This document shows, one piece after another, positions 24,130 through 37,200 of a stretch of DNA of 64,000 nucleotides. Position 1 is the first letter of the stretch; every line of letters begins with the position of its first letter. Made by a program: the position numbers and the translations under genes. The notes beneath the pieces are model-generated. The model ran no database searches. It was not told the origin of the DNA and was given only the letters and a program-made list of their open reading frames with translations. The stretch is from Oryzias latipes (lineage: Eukaryota; Chordata; Actinopteri; Beloniformes; Adrianichthyidae). The stretch covers positions 22,502,160 to 22,566,159 of the forward strand of contig NC_019862.2 of NCBI RefSeq assembly GCF_002234675.1. The letters are read 5' to 3'.

Positions 24130-24612
24130 AATGTTAAAGGGTTTATTGTGATTTTCTTAAGCCTTTGACAGTAAACTATATCCATACATATTAATATATT
24201 ACCCTTTGGCACTCTAAAGAACACATTTTTTATGAAATCTGAGTTATTTTTACAGTAAATTTTCTTACCAGTGAGTAAGAAAACTCGATTTCTGAGGTGC
24301 CGCCTATTTCGTCACACCACCCTCGGCAGCGTGTCTGCGTTTCACCCATGAAAACAAACAACATCCGACCTTTTTTCAAAGAGATTTTCATATAGTGCTT
24401 ATAAAATTTATCTATGTCACAGTGTGAGAACCCGCTTGTTTCTGTCGGTTGGGAAGTGCTGGTCCTCACACAGCAGGTTTTTAGAAAGATGCTTGGAAAT
24501 GTATGAACGGATGAAAATATCACTTTGCGATTTCTTTTTGTGAGAAATGAACATTATAATACACTTAAAAACTCAAAAAACTTCATTTGCATGATATAGG
24601 CCCCTTTAAAGT
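24130..24612. repeat. Possible interspersed repeat downstream of tspan1
   Basis: The segment lies between TTAAAGGGTTTATTG and a right end ('tgatataggcccctttaaag') that inverts to TTAAAGGGGCC. Its more GC-rich interior holds a 97-codon frame without motifs. Only the first eight terminal bases match well, so this is tentative. The rest of 23930-25010 shows no gene. Confidence 0.35.
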
Positions 24613-25010
24613 CCATGGCACTGATCACCTATGTAAGTTTAAAAAAAAAATTAGATTGACATTGCACGTATAAACATCTGCAGCCGTTCATCAGAAGCCA
24701 CTTTGTATCTGTGTTAAATGTCATTTTTGACTTGCTGAGTGCAGCAATGATGAATGCCTAAAGCCTGAGAGAGAAAGCGATCTGAAGAGGGTCTTTGTCA
24801 TGCTAACAGTTCAGCTACACCGAGATGACTGATTAAAACAGATTAATTCTTCCCTTTCTGTTAGATGAATAAACAAACAAGGTTTGACTTCTCTCCCTTT
24901 TATTATTATTCATTATTTTATAAATAAAAAAGATCAGGATTATTAGTTGAAGGAGTCTAAAAGAGAAAAAAAATCATCATTAAAGGAAATAAGCTGAGAC
25001 CAATGAAGCC

Positions 25011-25026
25011 TTTATTGAAGTTTATT
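25011..25026 (-). terminator. tspan1: tspan1 polyadenylation signals
   Basis: Two AATAAA hexamers on the minus strand, at 25016-25011 and 25026-25021, lie about 190-200 bases after the tspan1 stop codon. Confidence 0.6.
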
Positions 25027-25214
25027 AAAGAATAAAGCCTTAGTGATATTAAAGGAAAATTAGAAACTTGGTAACAGAAGAGATTATGTAAATCCAAAAA
25101 ATATATTTAAATGGAAAGGAAAGCAAATATGTGTTTTGGTAGCACATGAAAAAGTGACATACAATGAATGACACATTTAATTACTGTGTCTACAGTAAGG
25201 AAGAAGCAGCAGAC

Positions 25215-28200
25215 TCAGTTGTCCAGGTAACAGTACAGATAACTGGACACGACCATGGCAGCAATCTACACAAACATGGAAAAACAAATCTTCAGAACAA
25301 AACAGAAACAATAAAATGCATCGGAAAAATATTAACTTCAATTTAAATACACAATGCGCGTTTCAATTTTCGCGGTTTCACATATTTGCGCTTTTTTTTT
25401 CAGTCACGTGACTCCATTACCATTACCATAATTATCATCCAGATGAAGCAATGAGCAATGTTCCCATGTTCTTTGATAAATGTTTTACAAAGCATTAGAA
25501 ATGTTTCAGAAGGGTTTTTGATCTGTAACAGGGATTCTTGGGGTGGGGGGTTCTCCGAATTCCTGGATTCTGCGGATTTGCAGGTGTGGGATCCCTAACC
25601 CGGCAAATACGGGGGAATTCTATATAAAACTATGTTCACACTACGAACCAAAACGTGTTCAAGCGGCCACTACCAATAAAAGGTCTACGTAAATGTGCAT
25701 TTCGGGTCTTTCATGTTCAAAACTCTACTTTTAAGCGTAGCTACGCGGGTTTATGGGGTCTACCTGATAAGCGCGTGGCCATTGAATGTGCATTGCAAGT
25801 GTAACAGAATAAATGTGAATCCACTTGCCACCGGAGTTGTCATTGTTTATTCTTTTTAATGGGCTCTTGGGCGACCTCTATTGGTTGATATCTGTATTCT
25901 ATGTAGCAACAAAAACTTTTAGTTGTGACACAGACATGTCCGAGGTAAGTCACATTTTGCAGCACTCCACATTATTCTTTATTTTAATTTATAATCATTG
26001 TCTCATTGTGATATTTTTGTAGTATATCATTTTAGTGGTTCTTTGTTTGGTTAATGAATTTTAAGTTAGCTAATCTGTGCATGTTCAATGGACTTTATAC
26101 TTTTTGTAGTGTGCTGCATGTCCATGTGCGAGAGCCTTCCATGTTTGACCATCACCCTTTATGTTATGCAGACTAAAACGCGAAATAAAAGACAAGCTGG
26201 CTGTCCTGTCGTTCCACAACAAAAACACAACGCAGAAAATCCTCCTGAACCAGCCGTCGTCAAGACTGAGCTGGTAACACAAGTTAAACCAGGTCAAGCT
26301 TTGGTAGAGACCTATGGATGGCGTCCCTTTATTTTACCAAAGTCCCGATTGTTTGAAAATTGAAAAATTATTGCGGATTGTCCCCGGACAGAATTATATG
26401 ATATCAAGGCTTTGATATATCGGAATAGAGCCGTGAAAGAAAAAGCCCGGAGCAAGATTTGCAAGATTTGGACCGTTTTGACATTTCGCACCAAGCCTCG
26501 TCCAACTGTAGGTGGCGGACATGCGCTAGTAAACAGTAGAAAAAGAAGAAAAATAAGCCCCTCCCTGCTTGTCGCGTCTGAACAACATGGGCTTGAACGT
26601 GCACCTACGAATGCGCATTCTTGAATGCGGGCCAAATGGTCTCGATGGGTACATAGCTTTTAGATCTTGCTTTAGTGTTTCAAACTACGAAATCATTGCT
26701 TTAATCTCCTCAAGAGACGGAACATGTATATTTAAGATTTTCTCTTGTCCTATAAACTGTAAATTATAAAAAGATATAGAAGTTCAACATTTTTAACTGT
26801 GGCTGATTGTTTTGTGTATTTACCTCCAGACCCCCAGTGCTTGCTACAATGGCTCCCACGATGTTGCCGTTATGTTTGAGCACCGTCAGGATCTGTTCAT
26901 AACAGCCCTGCAAAGCAGAATAATCAGAGGGTTAGACCGACTGCACATAAACTGAAATAATACAAACAAAACTAACAATCTATATCAGCAAAACTATCAG
27001 GCATGTTTAAAGACAAACGGGTTGAATTGGTGAGAAGGTGAGGGTGCAAATACTGTATAATGACTCTGCCTAAAATATTGATGCATGCAGCTCACAACAT
27101 ACACTGAGAGAAATCAACATCAGTTTGGTGAAAACTGTTTAGTATTGTATCTTTTGATATCTTCCATCTGATTTTATTATCTCTTGCTATTTTCAGATTT
27201 TGTGTATTGTGTGCGTGTGTGTGATGGGATTCATTTATGCTTGACAAAAATGAGGATTTAAGCCTAAAATTATTATGCAGAACTAAATCTTACTGATTAT
27301 GGTCAACTTTTACATATAATGCTCAAAAATGCACAAAATAATGATCGTCTACTGGATATTCTAGTAAATGCAATCATGTGAGCTTAGCTGGAGAACACTT
27401 TTAAACAAATGCTCATGTGAGAAATTTGTTACTAGCTTTTTTTATTGTTTTATTTTATTGTTGACTTTTGTGTTAAAACAAAATTCTGAGATATTTCTTA
27501 ACATAAAATCTTACAATGTTCAAACTTAGGTAAACGTCAAGCAGAACTGCTTTCATCTCAAAATAATGTATGGTAAGTTTTTACAAATATGACAAGGCAT
27601 AACAAGCTTTAATGACTTTCATTAGATTCATTGCAAATATATTTTCTATTAATTTTTGTGTTTTTTTGTTTTTTTTTAAATTGCACATGATTATGATGTT
27701 TTTTACTGGCCTTGACCAGCCTGCGCTCTGCCTCATCGCAGCTGCAGAGGTCGATGCCGGCACCGCAGCAGCTGGGCGGCAGGTTGCCCTGGTTCTGCGC
27801 TTCAAACTTTGATCCCACAAAGTCAGTGTAGTTAAAGAAACCACAGCAACTCATCTGAAGCAAGGAAAAGAGCAGAAAAACACAGATGAAACAAAAAAGT
27901 AACAGAACAGCAGCGCAAGGGTTTGCAGTGGTTCCCACCGTTGTCATGGCGGTGTCCCAGATGTTGGTGGTCATAACATCAGTGCCATAAATGTTCTTTA
28001 ATGCGGGGATCTGCCACTCTACAAGGATCTCCATAGCCTTGAAGATACAAAACAGCTCATTTCACCCACAGTAATCATCATGTAGAATCACTAACATATA
28101 ATATCAGTTTAATCGGTTTTATGAAAACTGCATAGAAAAGATACATTTCTAAATTTCTTGTGATGTCAATTCTGAAACCTAATTGAAACCTAAATGAAGA

Positions 28201-31200
28201 GCATCATTGAACTTTGTTTCTTTTATTTTTTGGTTCCATTTTAAAAAGACTCTTCATGATTGGATGTCAAAACCTTGTTTCTGAACCTGGCCTCATTATA
28301 AGCAGTGCTTTGGTAAACACTAACATTGTGTACGAATTCTCTCACAGCTCACTATTTAGAGCATTTTATAGGGATTGTACCTTTTTTTTATTTTTTATTT
28401 TTTTCCAAATGTAGAATTCCAAAATCCAGTGCCCTGGAAATTTCCCAGTTGTCACTGCGAAAAACTAGTGTGCATTGACTGTCACTAGATTGGGGAATAC
28501 CACGATGCATTGCAATTGAACAATTTGTCATTAAAAATTAGCCTTATTTTTCGCACAAACAAATGCTACTTTTAAAACAGTTTGACACTGATTGTGTTAG
28601 CATATTCACAATAACGCCCAATGTTGTTTGCAGAATTATTCCATATAAAAGACGGTTTTTGACAAAAACTGCCTTATTGTGCAGAAAAATACAATATTTG
28701 TTTTTATAAATCGTCAGAATGATGTGAATTCCCAAATGGTCTTTGTAAAATGTTTGTCTACTAGTTTTTTTCTATGGCAAATAGGTGAGGTCATATGTGT
28801 CGTTAAAAAAAGTAGTGAGCATGTGTCCGATACGCGTTAAAATCCGGACTACAGGATTGTTCCACACTAGATAGCCTTTTGGGGGTTAGGGAGTAAAGAG
28901 GGAACATAGCTTAAAGCACAACTAGCCTGATGCAAATGCTGCGTTGCACCCACATGCCGTGCCTCAGTTTTTATCTTGAGCCTTGGTCCCTATCCTAGGT
29001 TTTTATCTGACAATATTCACAAACTTAGGGTACCCTATTTTTGCTGCTAAAAGTGATCAGTTCTATCCAAACAAAATCCTCACTTTCCCAGTTCATTACT
29101 TTTATTTTAAATGTTATTCCCTTCACTCCTCCTAGACCACCCAAAGTTCAAATCTTTTTTTTCCTGCTGCATCAGCGCTTCTGTCTTTCTTCTGGGTTCA
29201 TTATGTAGATGAGAGGTCTTTACATGGAAATGTTCTTCCAGTGGGTGGTCGTAAAGCACGTCAATGCACTGCAGCGCTCCCACTGTCACAGCGCCGTGGA
29301 CACACCGGACTAGCGGGAGCTCCCGCAAGTGAAGCGCCCCGGCTGATTTAATGGGAGGGAGAGGTAATTCTGCGGGAGTCACCCTATTCATCAGAAATTA
29401 AATAAATCTCCCACACAAAGCACCTGGGAAATAAACAGCCCTGCCTGGCAACGGGCAAAAAATGAAAATAAATCAAAATATGGCCAAGCCATTATTCTCC
29501 TTTCTTCTCCTTTTCCTGATCGTAAACTGTGGGGCATTTACATATATATTGGTGCTCCTGATGGTTTCGCTCAGGACACGTTTTGTTTGATATTCATGTT
29601 TTTCCAAAGTGGAAGAGGGGAAAAATGGTCAAGTTTAATGCGCTCACAGGGTTCTTTTACTTTCTTTTCTTTGGAGTGAGTCCTTCCACTTGTGCATGTG
29701 AACATGTACTGCTTCCTGTTTCTTTTTTCCTATATTCTGTGTGTATGTGGATATAGTGTTATTTTGATAGGAGATGCCCGAGGGGATGCTGAAAAAGGTG
29801 CCACAATTAAAAGTGTCTCCCCTTACAAAGCTGAGGGGGGCAGCTAAGATCAGGAGTGGTTATTACCAGATGGATAATTCATCACTGTCATTCATGTCTG
29901 ACCACGACCTGTTAAACACACTCACACACTGGATAAGCCCTGGAACACACAGCTCAGTGAAGCGATAGATGATGAGACATTCATCAATGTGTGTCTTAAA
30001 AAGCTTTACACTTTTCTTCTTTTGATGTTAATGGAGCCAAGACACTATAACAGAAAGAAATGTGTTTTTTTATGTAACTTTAACCCTTTGACTGTACATA
30101 AGAACTGGACCGAGTTAGAGTGATGTTACCCACTGAAAATGACATCTAACCAAATTAAGTCAATTCAGTTGCTATTTTGTTTGCCAGACGTTGTCAGTAA
30201 GCAGTATTTGATGAAAAAAACTATCAAGCGCATGTTAAGAAAGATTATAGAGCAAGAATTGTTATTCTCAGAAATAAAATGACTGAGTAATAGCTCTTCT
30301 TTTCTCCATTAAAGTCTATGGGACTTTGGGTTCTTGGAACCAGTGGGTACTTCCTGTTTGGAACACAAGGGGGAGGGGTAACTCAGTCCAGTTCTCATAT
30401 ACAGTAAATGCTTTAACCCCATAAAATGACACATCCGACCCATAATTCAGTTATGGGTCACCTCCACTTCATCCGCACTACCTATCCCCTGAGGAGCCGT
30501 CTCTCCAAAATTAAATGGTAAATGGCGTATACTTATATAGCGCTTTCTACCTTCTTACGAAGGCCCAAAGCGCTTTACAGTCACAGTCCCATTCACCTAT
30601 GCATACACACATTCACACACTGATGGCTGCTCCGCTGCCGAACACTGGCGCCAACCTCCCACCAGAGGCAAGGTGGGGTTCAGTGTCTTGCCCAAGGACA
30701 CTTCGACACATGGGCGTGCAAGGCGGGAATCGAACCTGCAATCTTACGATCATGGGTCGACCGCCCTACCGCTGCACCACGGACGCCCGTGGCCATGGTG
30801 GAGCGTGGTTAAAGCATAACGACTAACTATAATAGGTCTACCAGCTATCAAGAATATACCTTCAGTTATTAACCTCCTTCCTTTTATGTTTCATTAGCAC
30901 ACATTTGGGATTTTTTATTTGTTCTTTGGCACAAAACTTAAAGATAAAGTCATTTCCAATCTACAGATCATATTCTAGCTACATTTCCTAGAATTTGGTG
31001 TCAAGCTCTTAAAACGACAAAAACAAAACTTGTTTCAGTGAAACATGATAAACCTTTAACTGCCTCTTTGATAAAATCCATGCCTTTCTGTTCTTTTAGG
31101 GACCAGAGCGAAATAAATAGTTTCTAAGTGCATTCAAACCACTTGAAGCAGCACATTTCTTTTGGAAAAGCTGCAATAGTCAAAATGCAGATTGATGCTG

Positions 31201-34200
31201 CAGGTAAATAGACTGGAACAGCAGGATGTTTCATCCCTCTTATTGGCACAGGCACCTGGATATATAGACGCATATAAGCTGCAATCATTTTCCACGGCTG
31301 TTGTTTACACAAGCAGGAGGCGGACAGCTGCTGAAGCTCTCTGTGTTATGAGCAGATCATGCTGAAGCTAACAAATGGCACGCTGAGCTGAGTAAAGCAG
31401 ATCTATGATCTCCTTAAGGAAGACAAGCGGGGCGGAGTTATATATTACATCCTTCCACACACACACATCACCGCCGAAAGCAGAATTCACGGCTGGATTT
31501 GGTTAGCTCGTTTTTATAAATGACACACACGATGAGGGAGATTCATTTCAGCAGAGGCACCTGAGCAGTAGTAGCAGCCTCCGAGGACTCCAGCAACACA
31601 TCTTTGTGTTTATGCAGCCATTAATTCTATAGGAAAAGTCCTCAAACTGCGGGAAAAAAAAGGCGTTTGATCATTTTTAACAAGTTTGGTATATAAACCT
31701 TGTTCTACAAAAGTGGCTTTGCGGAAAAATATTCACACACAAATACCAAAATACACATAATTTGGCTTATTTTAAATCAAATTCTAAAAACAATAGAAAA
31801 GATAACAGTTGAAACTTTATAATACATGAAAACACGACAGACTGCAATATATTATGAGATATATCTGTATATTTTTGTTGCTGACAGTATATTTTAGAAT
31901 CATGAATTCTTCTCAATATCTCTCAACTTCCAACAAGCATATTGTTATGAATGATCAAAATGTGTTCTAATGACTTTAAACCATTAGAACCAAGACCAAT
32001 CTTTTTCTTAAAAATAAAACTGTGTATTTTACCACAAACCAAGTGGACCACATAATCAATTTCTGATATTTTGCTGTTCCACTGATGTCACGATTGGTTC
32101 TTATGGGTTAGGTTTAGAACTTTCTGTAGATAAATCAATATTTCAAGGTAATCTTTTATTTTTTTACTTCCTCATCACCTGTAAACTAATGATTTAACCC
32201 CCTTATTCTGTATTTCCTAGGTAATGGATGACTTGAAACAAAAAATCCTACTGACAGATTTCTGATGTTTGACTTGAAATGCTCATTGCAGAAATATATT
32301 TACTGTTTTTAGCAGAGCTAAATGTATCAGATGTTTCTTTTTCTGCACTTCCTCATTTTTAACCTAAAAAGGCTGCATCTTAAAATGTTCTAAGACTGGA
32401 GTAGATTCCTGTCAAATGTTGGAGCTCAAAACTTTAGCGGATTTAAAAATGCAGTGAAGGAACTTTTTGTTGAAGTATTTTTTTGGAATCCCCCACATTT
32501 CTGTGCAGTTGTTTTAAGATTTGTGGAGCGAGACAAATAACAAGTTACATCTATAGTAAAGCTCCAAGGCTTTGTTTTACTATTCATAGCTCTGCAGGGC
32601 GATAAAAGACAAAAAATAAGCCAGTAATACAACATTGTAGATACATGCAAGATTTAACACTTTCGCCTCCACTTCTTCACTCCTATGCATCCTAGATTTC
32701 CACTGCCTTTTTTGGGTTTAATTTTGCCAGAAATATAATTCCTGCAGGAAACAGTCTAGATGACCAATATGTCATCAAAAGACAAGCAACGGATGTGTTT
32801 ACACAAAATCTGTAGTTATAAGGTGCTTTGAAAATAACAAAAGAAACACTGGAAACCCCGATTTCTTTTTCCCCCTGAAAATGTTGATTATTTTTTTAAA
32901 CCTTGTGTTGCGGTGCGGGTAAAAAAGTGACAGATACACAAACTCACACACACACCTGAATTCTCACACATCCCAAAAAAACAAACTGTTGACATTGAAT
33001 TCCAGATTGTTTTCATTTTTTTTTCCATTTTAATATAAAGAAATCAGAAGTAATACTACATTCATACAATTCATAGCAATACTAACACTTTACTTTATAA
33101 ATAAAGCTGTTATTGCAGTTGGTTGGTTAAAAAAAAGTGTAATAATGTCAATGTTAGGATCGCACAAGAGTTAAGAAGGTGTCAACCAGGCAACTGATCC
33201 TCCCACAGTGTACGTAACTTGCATCCACCCTGACTAGGGGTGTAACAATATCTATTAACAACAGTTGGGTTGCACTTGGTCGTTTTTATGTTATAGTAAA
33301 ATAAACCTACCATGCCTCATCCAAATGGTATTTTCCAAGATCGGTTATAATCAATCCAATTCATGTACAAATGATTTTAGAATGGTAGGGGTTGATTCGA
33401 TTCAACTGACAACTTGTCTCAGACAGATCGATCTGGTTCGATTGTAGTAATATAAATCAATTAATCAATTAAGCTGATTAATTTGTCACACCCCTTAGCC
33501 CTAATTCTAATAACCGAGGCACTGGCATGGTACTTTTACCTTGTAGGAACGGTTTAAACCAGACTTAGCCACACTCATATAAAAATGCATCATAATAAGA
33601 ATTTCCTGGTACTTTAATTGCTATAGAAATCGTGACTGTCTTTAACGTCATTTTTGCTCTTCAAAGGCAGGTCTTCCAACCCCAGATGTACAAACAAATG
33701 ACTGTGCTCTGCTCATCAGTGGCGTCTGTGCAGATGGAGGAGCAGATTACCACTGCTGCTTCTGGGGCTTCAGATACATCCTAGGACCAAATTCTCACTA
33801 ACCTCCTCTCACATAGCCCATTTGAAAACCTTGTAATTATTATATGTGGCTCTAAATGAAAGTGGAGTGTACGTGTGTGTGTGTGTTTGTGCAAGTGGGG
33901 GCGCATATGCAAATAGGGCTGCTTTGCATATAAAATGCTATAGCTTCAACATTCTGGAGTAATAAATTGCTCAAAGTCATAGACAGCGCTCAGGGCCCCA
34001 GGCGATCCCAGAGTCATTAAGTAACCGAATGTAGTGAGGCAGACACAAAGCCAGTAATTCAATGAAAGCTCGCCTCTGTGAAGGAGGATTTACATGGAGA
34101 TAAAATCCAGAGGGAGGACTGACGAGGGGAGGAGGAGAGGACGGGAGATGTAGTGGGATGAGAGGAATTAAGGAGACCAAAAAAAATAAAGGGGAGGAGC

Positions 34201-37200
34201 GGCGAGGTGCGAACTTACAACTGAAGAGTAGTACAAAACTACGGCGGCAGATGCCACTTGAGTGATGAATATGATGAGGATGATGGAGAAGAACTGGAAG
34301 AGGAAGAATACATTATATAAATATAAAAAATCCTTCAAAACGCTGATGTGGTGAGATGTCATCAGCTGGCCGGATGGTGGATGCTGTCATGTTGGGAGCG
34401 CCACAGGGAGAAGATGCGCTGCCTGTGCTCATCATTACACTCACTGCAGTGGGCTAAGAGGCAGTTAGCCCCGTCATTAAAGCGCACAATAATGCGCGCT
34501 GTGCTGCTCAGGGGCTGGCAGTTTTTGGGCTGTGGATAAAAGCTGGGTGGCTGATAGATCGAATCCAAAGTCAAGAGCAGGCCTAAAGAAGCGCATGACA
34601 GAGCCAATAGAGCTTTGGAAAAAAAAAAGTGTACTACCAGTACTCCTCCTTAAATGACTCATAAGTGAATCATTTAAGGGGGAAAAAATAACCTTGTTTG
34701 ACACCTCTTTGCAGAAATGTTTCCATTCAAGCATTGATCATATTTTAGTATTAATGTTTGTTTAAGGTTTCAGTATTAATCTCCCATAAATTTCAGTCCA
34801 AGGCCAATACTTTAAATTACAGCAGTTTAAAGCAAAATTGAAGAATTTCAGTCACATCAGTTCATGAAGTCATTGCTAAGTAGCACACATGTAATCGATA
34901 CTTCAACTTTAGTAAATAAATCTACTTAGATTGCATTTTTATTCATCTCTATTACCAGGGTTATAATGGGAGAATTTTTATCTTCTATTTTACAATGGAT
35001 CCTTAAACCAAAGCGTGCGGTCAATGTGTGCTTCTAAACCCAGGAACCGTTGGAGGACATTCTCCTTCAGGACTTTTCTATTAAAGATTACCAATCAAGT
35101 TTTGTCAGGCTAAAGGGAAAAACTTTAGTGTCAACCAGAATCCAATGTCTTTCAAGCCTGAATTTAGTAAGTATCAAGTTCCAGGTCCAGTTTCAGTTCA
35201 GTTTTCTAACTTTACGAATAAAGTTAGATTTCATCTGCAAATCTTTAAAATCAAAATTATATTTTCTGCTGAATTTATCCTGAAGAGCAGGAATAAGGGA
35301 ATGTATTTTGTATCAAATAAGTATGTCAAGCACATGCAAAAACCCAGTTATGTCATTAGCATGACTGAGATGAAACAAAACCAGTACTGATAAAGACCAG
35401 AGACAAGTTCGATTTGACATAAGGTCTTGCTTTACAGATTTGCAGATTAACTTCCTAATGCTTATCTCTTCAAAAATTACTTACCCCAAGAAGGAGACAT
35501 TTGCTTTCTTTTTTGGCTCCAGAGAAACCCAAAATTCCAAGCAGAACCATCCAGCCCCCAGTGGCAATACAGTAATAACCAATGTTAAAGAACTTAAGGG
35601 CTTTATCGGGGAACAGACCAAGGAAACGCAGAAAGGTATTTTTGTCCAGGCTCACCCACAGTCCCAGAGCCATGATGGTTATTCCACTCAGCTGTAGGAG
35701 GACACGGAGAAAAGTGAATTTGTGCAAGAAGAAGACATTAAATCTACATTTTTGTTTAAAAAGGATGTTTCAAATGGTGAAATAAACAACACTTGAATCT
35801 TTAAATTCTTCCTTATATTCAAGTCTCTTTGGTTGTGTAAGGGTGAGTGGATTATTGCATCAAGTTTCCATCTAACTTATCCTACTTGATGGTTACTCAA
35901 GCCCACATCAATACTAAGGTAATATAAAATAGCTCAGATATCCCAATTTGATCTCAATTATATGTTAATTGTGTTGGTGATTGGGTGAATCATTTTAAAG
36001 TCCCACTCCAACTATGTTTTTATCCATGGTAAAATTGTGGTCTTTAAACCAGATCATTGGCCTTGTGGTAGAGTGTCTGCTCTGAAACTGGAAGGTTGTG
36101 AGTTCAAATTCATGGCTGAGTCACACTAAAGACTTAAAGCACCAAATGGTTCCCGAGTGCAGCTGTGTCTGCAGCTAACCGCTTCCCCAGAGAATGGGTC
36201 AAATGCAGAGAACAAATTTCACACACATAGGCGCTAATGGGTTTGATTATGAATATGCAGGTTTTAGCCCAAGATCAAAAAGCCCAGGACAATTTTTGAG
36301 ACATACTTTCTACAGCAGTTGAAATTCGCCACTGACTATTATGTAGTTTATATCAGGACAACATTCTTGAATTATTTTTTCTGTAGCTTCTTGAGACTGT
36401 TTGGTTGTGAATTTGGTAATGTTTTTTCCGTAAACTCACTGGAATTAAAAGTGAAAATGTAGTTTTAAGTTGGAGTGCAGTAAATATGCATTTACACCAT
36501 GACATTGCACTTTTCTTTACTACTGTGGCCTAAAATTTATTTATGGTTAGATAACATTTGTTGTCACGTTTTTTGTCTTTTTCGTCTCCACACACCACAC
36601 CTTTGCAGTTGCAGTGGCCACATTTGAACCCTTTCAACTACGGTTACTTTTCCATGTTTTCAGTCCCAGTTTGTCTGTCAAAGCCGTTTTGAACGGCCAT
36701 CCCCTGTCAGATCAGCCGGCTGCTGTCTTCTCAGCTCATCACAAGGAATCAGGGATCCCACACTTATGTTAAGGCCATGTCACACAACCACTATATACAT
36801 TTTGTGCATTTTCACGTATGAATTTTCCGTCTTTCGTGATACATGTGGGATATACCTTATTCATCAGTGTTTCTTGCATTTGTTATTCGTCGATGTGCGC
36901 AGATGTCCGTCGAGGGTTTTCGGCCAATGGGTGAATTCGGTTTTGAGCAGTTCAAAGTTTTTGGTCGGTTGACAATTACAAAGTTTATGTGTACTTCATG
37001 TAGTTGACACACAATTATTATGTAACTTTTACATAATTGTGAGTGATTTTAGCAAGATGCCTATGCAAATTTGTGGCTTTCCACAATCGTTCCACAAATG
37101 TCTAACAGACTTTTAATGCATGTTCCAGTGATGTAAACTTTTATTTCACATAAAAGTTCACAATTGAAGCATGAATCACTAATAAATTGCACATAAACAG

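Larger units (their letters stand above)
28038..34218. other. Large tspan1 intron 3 (6.2 kb)
   Basis: Between coding exons 4 and 3 no other exon is seen. It contains a diverged repeat near 28420-28880, a TTAA-flanked MITE (30080-30416), a SINE (30515-30790), a hAT-like MITE (33235-33497) and a candidate conserved non-coding block next to exon 3 (33840-34180). Confidence 0.75.
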
